45,018 bases of DNA, from assembly GCA_027449605.1 (NCBI GenBank), contig DAIDLH010000100.1, forward strand, positions 1-45,018. Direction: 5' to 3'. The stretch is from Candidatus Muproteobacteria bacterium (lineage in GTDB: Bacteria > Pseudomonadota > Gammaproteobacteria > Acidiferrobacterales > Sulfurifustaceae). Numbering within the stretch: the first letter of the stretch is position 1; every line of letters begins with the position of its first letter. Position numbers and translations under genes: made by a program. Positions 24,678-32,129 of the stretch are shown piece after piece. Under the pieces are notes generated by a model. It worked only from the letters and a program-made list of their open reading frames with translations. It was not told the origin of the DNA and searched no databases.

Positions 24678-25676
24678 ATGCGTTTCCTGAAACAAGCCAT
24701 GATGTTGCTGATCGTCACGTTCGTGTTTCCCGTCGTGGCGGCGGACGAGATAGTCGTTTACTCCGCGCGCAACGAGCAGCTGATCAAGCCGTTGTTCGAC
24801 GCCTACACCAAGGAGACCGGGACTGAAATCAAATTCATCACCGACAAGGAAGGCCCGTTGCTGGAAAAGCTGAAAGCCGAAGGATCGAACACGCCCGCGG
24901 ACATGCTGATCACGGTGGACGCCGGCAATCTGTGGCTCGCGGCAAAGGAGGGCGTGCTGGCGCAGGTCGATTCGAAGCTTCTGAAGTCGAACATCCCGGC
25001 GCACCTGCGCGATCCGGACAACCGCTGGTTCGGTCTGTCGGTGCGCGCGCGTACCATCGTTTACAGCACCGCGCGGGTGAAACCGTCGCAGCTCTCGACC
25101 TACGAGGCGCTGGGCGATACGAAATGGAAAGGCCGTCTGTGCCTGCGCACTTCGAAGAAGGTCTACAACCAGTCGCTGGTGGCGATGATGATCGCGCGTC
25201 TGGGCGAGGCGAAAACGGAAAAGATCGTGACATCGTGGGTGGCCAATCTCGCGACCGACCCGTTTCCGGACGACACCAAACTGATGGAGGCGATCGTCGC
25301 CGGGCAGTGCGACGCGGGCATCGTCAACACTTATTATTACGGCCGGCTCAAACAGAAGCAGCCCGGAGCGCCGATCGCGCTCTTCTGGCCCAACCAGAAG
25401 GATCGCGGCGTGCACGTGAACGTTTCCGGCGCCGGCGTCACCGCCCACGCCCCACACCGCGACGCCGCCGTCAAATTTCTCGAATGGCTGTCCTCGAAAA
25501 AGGCGCAGAACCTGTTCGCGGACGAGAATCTCGAATATCCGGCCAACCCGAAGATCAAGCCGCACGCCAGCGTCGCCGCCTGGGGCAAGTTCAAGCAGGA
25601 CAGCATCAACGTCTCGAAGGCCGGCAGTCTCCAGGCCAAGGCGGTGATGCTGATGGACCGGGCGGGCTACAAATAG
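24678..25676 (+). CDS. Fe(3+) ABC transporter substrate-binding protein (FbpA/FutA type)
   Basis: Periplasmic ferric-binding protein. The 332-residue product has a signal peptide ending PVVAA, then [20 protein letters not shown], the family N-terminal strand, and the iron tyrosine cluster Tyr219-Tyr220-Tyr221 in [17 protein letters not shown]-like [15 protein letters not shown] and a FbpA-type C-terminal helix follow. GGAGAG precedes the ATG at 24678. The matching permease is 4.7 kb downstream at 30346 and the ATPase is not in the window. It shares its transcript direction with the Ftr-like genes and Bfd. Confidence 0.9.
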   Translation: MRFLKQAMMLLIVTFVFPVVAADEIVVYSARNEQLIKPLFDAYTKETGTEIKFITDKEGPLLEKLKAEGSNTPADMLITVDAGNLWLAAKEGVLAQVDSKLLKSNIPAHLRDPDNRWFGLSVRARTIVYSTARVKPSQLSTYEALGDTKWKGRLCLRTSKKVYNQSLVAMMIARLGEAKTEKIVTSWVANLATDPFPDDTKLMEAIVAGQCDAGIVNTYYYGRLKQKQPGAPIALFWPNQKDRGVHVNVSGAGVTAHAPHRDAAVKFLEWLSSKKAQNLFADENLEYPANPKIKPHASVAAWGKFKQDSINVSKAGSLQAKAVMLMDRAGYK

Positions 25677-25699
25677 CGCGCGCCGCGGAGGAACGGAAC

Positions 25700-25897
25700 A
25701 TGTACGTGTGCTTGTGCAAATGCGTGACCGACTGCCAGATCCGCGAGGCGGCGTGCGAGGGGGTCTGCACGATGCGCGAGCTGCGCGTGCGCCTGGGCGT
25801 GGCGACCCAGTGCGGCCGCTGCGCACGGCACGCCCAACTCGTGCTCAAGGAAACGCTGAATGCCGCGCCAGGCAAGGAAAACGACCAGGCCGCTTGA
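25700..25897 (+). CDS. bfd: Bacterioferritin-associated ferredoxin
   Basis: A 65-residue [2Fe-2S] protein that delivers electrons to bacterioferritin to release stored iron. Cys4-x-Cys6 and Cys38-x-x-Cys41 (TQCGRC) form the cluster motif of the BFD fold, in the characteristic MYVCLCK...VTDCQIREAA and RLGVATQCGRCARHA context. Four further cysteines (8, 12, 19, 23) are present, more than usual. A GGAGG lies upstream. Bfr genes follow 57 bases later, matching its known partner. Confidence 0.92.
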   Translation: MYVCLCKCVTDCQIREAACEGVCTMRELRVRLGVATQCGRCARHAQLVLKETLNAAPGKENDQAA

Positions 25898-25954
25898 GTT
25901 TTTCACCAGGCGGCGCAAGCTGGTTGAGAACAAACCGAACGTACGGAGGGTGTC

Positions 25955-26422
25955 ATGAAGGGCGATGCAAAGGTGATCGAGTATCTCAACAAGCTCCTGG
26001 CCGGCGAGCTGACGGCGATCGACCAGTACTTTACGCACTCGCGGATGTACCAGAACTGGGGACTCAACAAGCTGTACGAGCGCATCGAGCACGAGCGGAC
26101 CGACGAGGTCGGGCACGCCGAGGCGCTCATCAAGCGCATCCTGTTTCTCGACGGGACGCCGAATCTTGCGGTGCGCGACCCGCTGAAGATCGGCAAGGAT
26201 ACGCCGGCGATGTTGAAGAGCGACCTTACGCTCGAACTCGGCGTCATCGCCGCGCTCAAGGAAGCGATCTCGTATTGCGAGACGGCGCGCGACTTCCAGA
26301 CGCGCGAGATCCTGGAGCGGATGCTCGAGGACACCGAGGAGGATCACGCTCACTGGCTGGAGCAGCAGCTGTGGCTGATCGAGAAAACGGGATTGCAGAA
26401 CTACCTGCAATCGCAGATGTGA
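25955..26422 (+). CDS. Bacterioferritin subunit with ferroxidase centre, no heme Met
   Basis: Subunit of a 24-mer iron store. The 155-residue product has the full di-iron ferroxidase set by family numbering: Glu18, Glu51, His54, Glu94, Glu128 and His131 (one residue later than E. coli 127/130 because of an insertion in EDTEEDH). Position 52, the axial heme ligand Met in heme-binding subunits, is Val (DEVGHAE). It should oxidise iron but not bind heme alone. GGAGGG precedes the ATG, and the complementary subunit follows 9 bases later. Confidence 0.92.
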   Translation: MKGDAKVIEYLNKLLAGELTAIDQYFTHSRMYQNWGLNKLYERIEHERTDEVGHAEALIKRILFLDGTPNLAVRDPLKIGKDTPAMLKSDLTLELGVIAALKEAISYCETARDFQTREILERMLEDTEEDHAHWLEQQLWLIEKTGLQNYLQSQM

Positions 26423-26431
26423 GGCCATGCC

Positions 26432-26896
26432 ATGAAGGGTGACACGAAGATCGTCGAACACCTGAACCAGGCGCTGCTGCACGCGCTCACGGCCATCGAT
26501 CAGTTTTTTCTGCATGCGCGCATGTACAAGAACTGGGGCCTAAGCAAGCTCAACGAGCGGGTGTACAAGGAGTCGATCGCGGAGATGAAGCACGCCGACA
26601 AGCTGATCGAGCGCATTCTGTTTCTCGAAGGACTGCCGAACCTGCAAGACCTGCTGAAGCTGCTGATCGGCGAGCGCCCCGACGAGATGCTCAAGCTCGA
26701 TCTGCAGCTTGAGACCGACGCGCGCGCCCAGCTTCAGGAGGCCGTCGCCCACTGCGAGCGCGCCGGCGATTACGTCTCGCGCGACCTGATCGAGGACATC
26801 CTCGAAGGCAAGGAGGAGCACATCGACTGGCTCGAGACCCAGCTCGACCTGATTGAAAAGACCGGCGCGCAGAATTATCTGCAATCGCAGATGTAG
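26432..26896 (+). CDS. Bacterioferritin subunit with heme Met, broken ferroxidase
   Basis: The 154-residue partner of the gene upstream. Met52 (AEMKHAD) and flanking residues match heme-binding bacterioferritins. Two ferroxidase ligands are lost: position 18 is Ala (LLHALTAID) and position 127 is Lys (EGKEEH), though Glu51, His54, Glu94 and His130 remain. Such subunits normally co-assemble with a ferroxidase-competent type, giving heme sites for Bfd-driven iron release. Heteropolymeric pairs of this kind are described in Pseudomonas putida, Neisseria and magnetotactic bacteria. Confidence 0.92.
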   Translation: MKGDTKIVEHLNQALLHALTAIDQFFLHARMYKNWGLSKLNERVYKESIAEMKHADKLIERILFLEGLPNLQDLLKLLIGERPDEMLKLDLQLETDARAQLQEAVAHCERAGDYVSRDLIEDILEGKEEHIDWLETQLDLIEKTGAQNYLQSQM

Positions 26897-26928
26897 AGTC
26901 GGTGCTTGGTTCGTTAGAAGGCATGCCC

Positions 26929-27120
26929 ATGAACGACAGAGACAAGACCGGACCGGAGGGCGGCGGCATAAAGCCGGCGCGGCCGCCGCGCGCACGCGCC
27001 GCGCCGCGCGCGCAAAGCCGCGATCTGCTCGGTGACGGCGGGCAGCTCATCATCGAGCACGCCGGGCGCGAGTACCGTCTGCGAGTGACCAGCAACGGCA
27101 AGCTGATTCTGACGGCATGA
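26929..27120 (+). CDS. hemP: Hemin uptake protein HemP
   Basis: A 63-residue product whose C-terminal half is the HemP domain: SRDLLGDGGQLIIEHAGREY, then RLRVTSNGKLILTA. HemP proteins are short and usually sit with heme or iron uptake genes; in Burkholderia a relative acts as a regulator of heme uptake. The N-terminal half is Arg/Pro-rich and disordered-looking. I chose the ATG at 26929 because GAAGG lies 7 bases upstream; the ATG at 26923 is too close to it. It follows the bacterioferritin pair by 32 bases. Confidence 0.85.
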   Translation: MNDRDKTGPEGGGIKPARPPRARAAPRAQSRDLLGDGGQLIIEHAGREYRLRVTSNGKLILTA

Positions 27121-27258
27121 GCGCTTTCCATGCGCCGTCGCCGGCAAGGAGAAACCGATTCTGACCAGGTAAACTCAATTTCAAAAACCCGCCAGCCAGC
27201 AAACCCGCCGTACGGTTAGCCAGCCAGCTTCAACGACACATCATTGGAGGCTAATCGT

Positions 27259-28257
27259 ATGCAACTTTGTACCCGAATCAGTCCAAAAAAACTGCGCTTG
27301 TTTACCAGCAACATCACGCCATGCGCAGCCGCGGGCGCCGCGCTCGTGGGCGCGTTGCTCTCGGTCGTCCCGGCGGCGGCCGACGAGAACCTGTTCGGAT
27401 ATCTCCTCGGCGCGGAGCCCACGCCGAAGGGCCATAACGAGGTATACGCGTGGTTGACGCGGCGCTGGGACAAGGGCGCCGGCGACTATACGGCCCATGA
27501 CCTCAAGCTGGAATACGAGAAGGGCGTCACCGACCGTCTGGCGGCCGCAGTCTACCTCAATGGTCAGGCGATCGACACCTCGGGTATACGCATTGACGCT
27601 TACATGCCCGCCGACAAGCAGTACGGCATGCGTCCCTCGGGTGTGGAAGCCGCGCTCAAGTACTCCTTCCTGACGCCGGCGCTCGACGACATCGGGCTGG
27701 CCGCCTATTTCTCGTTCACCTACGACTGGCTCGACCCGCACTCGGGCCAGGACAAGAAGCAGTACACCGCCGAGGCCAAGCTGCTGCTCCAGAAATACGC
27801 GCTCGATGGCCAGCTTGTGTGGGTGGGCAACCTCGGTCTCGAGTCCACTTACGCCCACCGCAAACCGATCGACAACCTGCCGATCAACGACGACAGCGGC
27901 GAGCCGCTCGACTGGCCCAACATACCGGAGATGGAGCTCGGCTTCGTTGCCGGCACCGGCGTTTCCTACCGTTTCGCGCCCAACTGGTACCTCGGCGCCG
28001 AAGTTCTCCACGACCGCGAGATGGAGACCGAGGTCGGCACCGAGCGCTGGTCATGGCAGGCCGGCCCCACGCTGCATTACGGCGCCAGGAAATGGTGGGC
28101 CACACTCACCTGGCTCAAGCAGCTCCAGGGCGGCGGCGAGCAGTTCGGGCCCGCCAGCTATGACGGCCAAGCCTACCCGGGCCAGAACGACCCGAACCTG
28201 CATCTGGTCGAGAAGACCAAGAACGAGCTGCGCCTGAAAGTCGGTTACAACTTTTGA
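27259..28257 (+). CDS. Outer-membrane beta-barrel protein (DUF6662-like)
   Basis: The 332-residue product has a long signal region ending AAADENLFGYLL, then alternating beta strands to a terminal Phe (LRLKVGYNF), as in outer-membrane barrels. The phrase ENLFGYLLGAEPTPKGHNEVYAW resembles proteins I know as DUF6662, but this is by memory of family style. GGAGG sits 8 bases before the ATG at 27259. It heads a compact set with the FMN-binding protein, ApbE and His-rich membrane protein, gaps of 12 bases or less or overlapping. Its role may be to house or feed that redox unit; not established. Confidence 0.72.
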   Translation: MQLCTRISPKKLRLFTSNITPCAAAGAALVGALLSVVPAAADENLFGYLLGAEPTPKGHNEVYAWLTRRWDKGAGDYTAHDLKLEYEKGVTDRLAAAVYLNGQAIDTSGIRIDAYMPADKQYGMRPSGVEAALKYSFLTPALDDIGLAAYFSFTYDWLDPHSGQDKKQYTAEAKLLLQKYALDGQLVWVGNLGLESTYAHRKPIDNLPINDDSGEPLDWPNIPEMELGFVAGTGVSYRFAPNWYLGAEVLHDREMETEVGTERWSWQAGPTLHYGARKWWATLTWLKQLQGGGEQFGPASYDGQAYPGQNDPNLHLVEKTKNELRLKVGYNF

Positions 28258-28269
28258 GGCGCCGCCGAC

Positions 28270-28806
28270 ATGGAACCGTGGATTCGATGGATTACCGTTC
28301 CGGTGCTGGTCGCGGCGGCGCCGGCCTATGCCGCGCAGTATCTCACCGTGGAGCAGGCGCAGCAGGCGCTGTTCCCGTCCGGCACGCGGTTTGCGCCGCA
28401 TCCGCTGGAGCTCAACGCCGAACAGAAGCAAGCCATCGAACAGGCGTCCGGGGTGCGTGTACGCGACAGCAAACCGCAGGTCTGGCGCGCGTTTGCCGGC
28501 GAGCGCGCTATCGGCTGGTTCTTTGTCGATCAGGTGATCGGCAAGCATGAGTTCATCACTTACGCTCTGGCGCTCGATCCGGACGGCGCGGTGCGCGGCA
28601 TCGAGGTGATGGACTACCGCGAGACCTACGGCTACGAGATTCGCAACGCCGAGTGGCGCCGGCAGTTCGCGGGCAAGCGCAACGGCGACGCGCTCAAGCT
28701 CGGGGGCGACATCCAGAACGTCACCGGCGCCACGCTCTCCTGCCGCAACGTCACCAACGGCGTGAAGCGCCTGCTCGCCATGCACGCGGCGCTGCTCAAA
28801 CAATGA
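28270..28806 (+). CDS. Periplasmic FMN-binding domain protein (flavinylation substrate)
   Basis: The 178-residue product has a signal peptide (to about AYAAQ) and an FMN-binding domain. The flavinylation motif is near the end: VTGATLSCRNVTNG, where Thr155 is the residue an ApbE enzyme would link to FMN through phosphoester. KHEFITYALALDPDGAVRGI and EVMDYRETYGYEI are typical for RnfG/NqrC/FMN_bind folds. It should act as an electron relay on the periplasmic side of the inner membrane. Its stop overlaps the start of the ApbE gene (ATGA), the modifying enzyme. Confidence 0.9.
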   Translation: MEPWIRWITVPVLVAAAPAYAAQYLTVEQAQQALFPSGTRFAPHPLELNAEQKQAIEQASGVRVRDSKPQVWRAFAGERAIGWFFVDQVIGKHEFITYALALDPDGAVRGIEVMDYRETYGYEIRNAEWRRQFAGKRNGDALKLGGDIQNVTGATLSCRNVTNGVKRLLAMHAALLKQ

Positions 28807-29759
28807 ACGCGCCTCTGGACATCAGGCACTTCATGGTCGGCGCGGCGGACTGCGCGCGGGCGCGGCCGCTGCTCGGCACCGTGGTCGAGATCGCCGCGCG
28901 CGGCCCGGATGCAAGCGGCGCCGTGGAGCGCGCGTTCCGGGCGGTGGAGGAAGTGCAGCACCTCATGAGCTATCACGATCCGGACTCGGAAGTCTCGCGC
29001 ATCAACCGCGAGGCGGCGCGGCGTGAGGTGACGGTGTCGCCGCACACGTTCCGGGTGTTGCAGGCGGCGCGCGAGTTCTCGCAGGCGAGCGGCGGCCTGT
29101 TCGACGTCACCGTCGCGCCGACGCTGGCCGCGCTCGGGTTCCTGCCGCGGCACGCGGGTTTCCCGCGCGCTTCGGGCCAGGGCGACTGGCGGCATGTGGA
29201 ACTCCTGCCCGATGAACGGGTGCGACTCACTCGGCGCGTACGCATCGACCTCGGCGGCATCGCCAAGGGCTACGCGGTGGATCGCGCGATCGACGCACTC
29301 GAAGCGCACGGCGTGCACGCCGCGCGCGTCAACGCCGGCGGCGACCTGCGGCTGTTCGGAGCAGCGCCGCGGGTAATTCATGTGCGCCGGCCCGGCGCGC
29401 CGACGGAGCTGCTGCCGCTGATCGAGATGAGCGCGGGCGCGGCGGCGACCTCGGCCGATTACTTCAGCGCCCGGCGCGTGCGCGGGCATTGGGTCTCGCC
29501 GCTGATCCATCCCGGCACGCGCGCCGCGTGTCCGCGCGGGCGCAGCGTGACGGTGCTGGCGCCGGATTGCCTCACCGCCGATGCGCTGACCAAGGTCGTG
29601 CATGCCGATCCCGGGCGGGCGCTCGCGGTGCTCGCGCGGTTCTCGGCGCGCGCCCTGATGCTGCAAGAGGGCGGCGTCTGCCGGGCGTACGCCTTCGACG
29701 ACGCGCAGGCGCCGTTCTGGCAGACGCGCTGGTTGTTATCGGACACGGATCATGTCTAA
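28803..29759 (+). CDS. apbE: FAD:protein FMN transferase ApbE
   Basis: Transfers FMN from FAD to a Thr of target proteins; the target here is almost certainly the overlapping upstream gene. The 318-residue product has RPLLGTVVEIAA, SYHDPDSEVSRIN, RIDLGGIAKGYAVD, VNAGGDLRLFG and the complete metal-binding TADALTKVV. Unlike the paralogue at 18111 all canonical motifs are intact. No clear signal peptide is seen: the first 25 residues are not strongly hydrophobic, so export or cytosolic action is uncertain. It overlaps the next gene by 8 bases. Confidence 0.92.
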   Translation: MNAPLDIRHFMVGAADCARARPLLGTVVEIAARGPDASGAVERAFRAVEEVQHLMSYHDPDSEVSRINREAARREVTVSPHTFRVLQAAREFSQASGGLFDVTVAPTLAALGFLPRHAGFPRASGQGDWRHVELLPDERVRLTRRVRIDLGGIAKGYAVDRAIDALEAHGVHAARVNAGGDLRLFGAAPRVIHVRRPGAPTELLPLIEMSAGAAATSADYFSARRVRGHWVSPLIHPGTRAACPRGRSVTVLAPDCLTADALTKVVHADPGRALAVLARFSARALMLQEGGVCRAYAFDDAQAPFWQTRWLLSDTDHV

Positions 29760-30258
29760 ACCGCCGCCGATCCGCCTGGGCGCGCGGCACCGCCGCTGGC
29801 TGGCCGGGGTCTTCGGTCTGCTCTGGGCCTCGGGTGTGTTATGGCTTGGATTCCATTATTTTTTGCGGACGGAGGGCGACTTCGGTCCGCGGCCGCATGT
29901 CCTCGAAATCTGGTGGCTGCGCCTGCATGGCCTCGCGGCGTTTGCCGCCCTGGTCGCCATCGGCACGGTGCTCCCGGTGCACGTTCGCCGCGCCTGGGAG
30001 CTGAAGAAAAACCGGGGCAGCGGCCTGACGATGAAGGGCGCGCTGGCATGGCTCGCGCTTACCGGCTACGCGCTCTACTACTTCGCCGACCCGGAAGTGC
30101 GGCCATGGCTGCCGTGGTTGCACTGGGTTGCTGGACTGGGGTTGCCGGTTTTCTTCATGCTGCACATCGCGCGGGGCCAGGCGGTTCGCGCCACGGCGCG
30201 GCGTAAGCTTGGCATATTTCCAAGAGAACCCGCGCACGATCACCGCAGGCACGGCTGA
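29752..30258 (+). CDS. Small His-rich inner-membrane protein, possible cytochrome b
   Basis: The 168-residue product has four hydrophobic helices (about 15-37, 50-73, 93-110, 122-143). Histidines fall at helix positions suited to heme: FHYFLR, RLHGLAAF, VLPVHVRRAW and WLHWVAG / FMLHIARG. It resembles the four-helix DUF4405/cytochrome b-like membrane proteins often found with FMN-binding/ApbE genes, which could carry electrons from the quinone pool to the flavin. The heme assignment is inferred. It overlaps apbE by 8 bases. Confidence 0.72.
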   Translation: MSKPPPIRLGARHRRWLAGVFGLLWASGVLWLGFHYFLRTEGDFGPRPHVLEIWWLRLHGLAAFAALVAIGTVLPVHVRRAWELKKNRGSGLTMKGALAWLALTGYALYYFADPEVRPWLPWLHWVAGLGLPVFFMLHIARGQAVRATARRKLGIFPREPAHDHRRHG

Positions 30259-30345
30259 GTAAAGGAAGTTTCGCGTTACGGGTTGCGTGTTTCGGGCTAA
30301 GATTCTTCGAGTCGTACCGAAACTCAAAAATTCGAGTTGCCGAAA

Positions 30346-32022
30346 ATGAACGCCACCGCGGAACATATGCGCCGGGATCCACCGGCGGAAACCGGCATCG
30401 CCGCGTGGCTCGACGTCGACGTCCGCCTGTGGCGCCTGGCGAGTTTCACCGTCGCGGGCGTCGTGGCGGCGCCGATCCTGGTCATCGCGCTCGCCTGGCT
30501 CGCGCCCGCGGGCGACGTCTGGCGACACCTGGTGCACACCGTTCTTGGCGAGCTGCTGCGTCATACCGTCGTGCTCATGCTGGGCGTCGGCGTCGGCGTG
30601 TTCGTGCTGGGCGCGGGGCTCGCGTGGCTGATCGCGATGTGCGAATTCCCGGGGCGGCGCTTTTTCGACTGGGCGCTGATGCTGCCGCTGGCCATGCCCG
30701 CCTACGTGCTGGCGTTCGTCGCGGTCGCGCTGCTCGACTTCAGCGGCCCGGTGCAGGGTGCGTGGCGTGCGTTGTTCGGCCGGGCCGCCTGGTTCCCGCC
30801 GATCCGCTCCGCCGGCGGCGTCATCGGCGTGATGGTGCTCGCGTTCTATCCCTACGTGTACATGCTCGCGCGCGGCGCGTTCCTCGCGCACGGGCGGCGC
30901 ATGCTCGAGACCGGGCGTGTTTACGGTCTGACTCCGTGGGCGGCGTTTGCGCGCGTGGCCCTGCCCATGGCGCGCCCGGCGCTGGCCGCCGGCGTGGCGC
31001 TGGCGCTGATGGAGACGCTCGCCGATTTCGGCGCGGTCGCGGTGTTCAACTACGACACGTTCACCACCGCGATCTACAAGGCCTGGCAGGGCCTGTTCTC
31101 GCTGCCGGCCGCGGCGCAGCTCGCCTCGCTGCTGTTGCTGTTCGTGGCGCTGGCGCTCATCGGCGAACAACGCCTGCGCGGCCGCGCGCGTTATCACGTC
31201 GCCTCGCGTCCCGGCCGCGAGGAGCGCTACCGGCTCGCCGGGGTTCGCGCGTGGCTGGCGACCGCTGCCTGTGTCTTGGTGCTGCTGCTGGCGTTCGTCA
31301 TTCCGGTCGGACAATTGCTGCGCTGGGTGTGGAGCGCGGCGCGCACCGATCTGGACGCACGTTACCTGCGGTTCTTTTTCAACACCGTTTCGCTCGGCGC
31401 GCTCGCCGCCGCAGCGACGACGTTCTGCGCCGTGCTGCTCGCGTATACCTATCGCCTCAAACCCGACCGCTGGGTGGCGGGCGCGGTGCGTTTCGCCACG
31501 CTCGGCTACGCGCTGCCCGGTTCGGTGCTCGCGGTCGGCATCATGCTGTCGTTCGTGTGGTTCGATCAGCATTTGGCCCGGATGCTGCACGCCGTTTTCG
31601 GCGTCGCTGCCGGGCCCTTGCTCACCGGAACCCTGGTCGCCTTGCTGCTCGCTTACGGCGTGCGTTTCATGGCGGTGGCGTACGGGCCGGTCGACAGCAG
31701 TTTCGAGCGCATCAAGCCGTCGCTGTGGCAGGCGGCGCGCACCCTCGGCGCGAGCAATCGCGAGATTCTGTGGCGCGTCTCGATCCCCTTGCTGCGCGGC
31801 GGCCTGCTGTCGGCGGGATTGCTCGTGTTCGTCGAGGTGATGAAGGAGATGCCGGCGACCCTGCTGTTGCGGCCCTTCGGCTGGGACACGCTCGCCACGC
31901 GCGTCTTCGAGATGACCTCCGAGGGACAGTGGGAACGCGCCGCGCTGCCGGCGCTGACGCTGGTCCTGGCGGGATTCATCCCGGTGATCATGCTGGTGCG
32001 CCGCTCCGCCTCCCGGATCTGA
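30346..32022 (+). CDS. Fe(3+) ABC transporter permease, fused two-domain type (FbpB)
   Basis: Inner-membrane permease with two fused binding-protein-dependent transport domains. The 558-residue product has about 12 transmembrane helices. Two EAA loops contact an ATPase: TGRVYGLTPWAAFARVALPM near residue 190 and AARTLGASNREILWRVSIPL near residue 465. The second domain's MKEMPATLLLRPFGWDTLATRVFEM is typical of FbpB/FutB iron permeases. It should pair with the binding protein at 24678. No ATPase gene is seen nearby. The start is the ATG at 30346; 30367 is possible. Confidence 0.9.
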   Translation: MNATAEHMRRDPPAETGIAAWLDVDVRLWRLASFTVAGVVAAPILVIALAWLAPAGDVWRHLVHTVLGELLRHTVVLMLGVGVGVFVLGAGLAWLIAMCEFPGRRFFDWALMLPLAMPAYVLAFVAVALLDFSGPVQGAWRALFGRAAWFPPIRSAGGVIGVMVLAFYPYVYMLARGAFLAHGRRMLETGRVYGLTPWAAFARVALPMARPALAAGVALALMETLADFGAVAVFNYDTFTTAIYKAWQGLFSLPAAAQLASLLLLFVALALIGEQRLRGRARYHVASRPGREERYRLAGVRAWLATAACVLVLLLAFVIPVGQLLRWVWSAARTDLDARYLRFFFNTVSLGALAAAATTFCAVLLAYTYRLKPDRWVAGAVRFATLGYALPGSVLAVGIMLSFVWFDQHLARMLHAVFGVAAGPLLTGTLVALLLAYGVRFMAVAYGPVDSSFERIKPSLWQAARTLGASNREILWRVSIPLLRGGLLSAGLLVFVEVMKEMPATLLLRPFGWDTLATRVFEMTSEGQWERAALPALTLVLAGFIPVIMLVRRSASRI

Positions 32023-32114
32023 CCCGGCCCCGGCGAGTCCGGATTTCCCGCGCCGGGCCCGGCCAATGTACTATTGCCGGTATCGGGGGACCGGGCGGGC
32101 GCATGCCCGCTGGC

Positions 32115-32120
32115 TATAAT
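32115..32120 (+). promoter_or_regulatory. TATAAT 9 bases before the gene at 32130
   Basis: A perfect -10 hexamer whose start site would fall about 2 bases before the ATG. The -35 region is GC-rich and poor. Fourth case of this spacing in the window. Confidence 0.4.
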
Positions 32121-32129
32121 CAAAAAATC

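Noticed and set aside
27191-27228. Direct repeat GCCAGCCAGC twice before the barrel gene
   Set aside because: Ten bases in GC-rich DNA is compatible with chance; no regulatory protein suggests itself.
30258-30345. Possible repeat in the gap before the permease
   Set aside because: The longest inverted arms (AACTC/GAGTT) are 5 bp; too short to call an element although the CGTTACGGGTTGCGTGTTTCGG wording looks repetitive.
29839-31590. 583-codon open frame antisense to the permease region
   Set aside because: Rich in His, Gln, Arg and Glu as expected of an antisense shadow; it covers two well-supported membrane protein genes.
30405-32100. Long N-terminal extension of the 32130 gene through the permease
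   Set aside because: It is the +1 shadow of the permease; the signal peptide and -10 place the true start at 32130.
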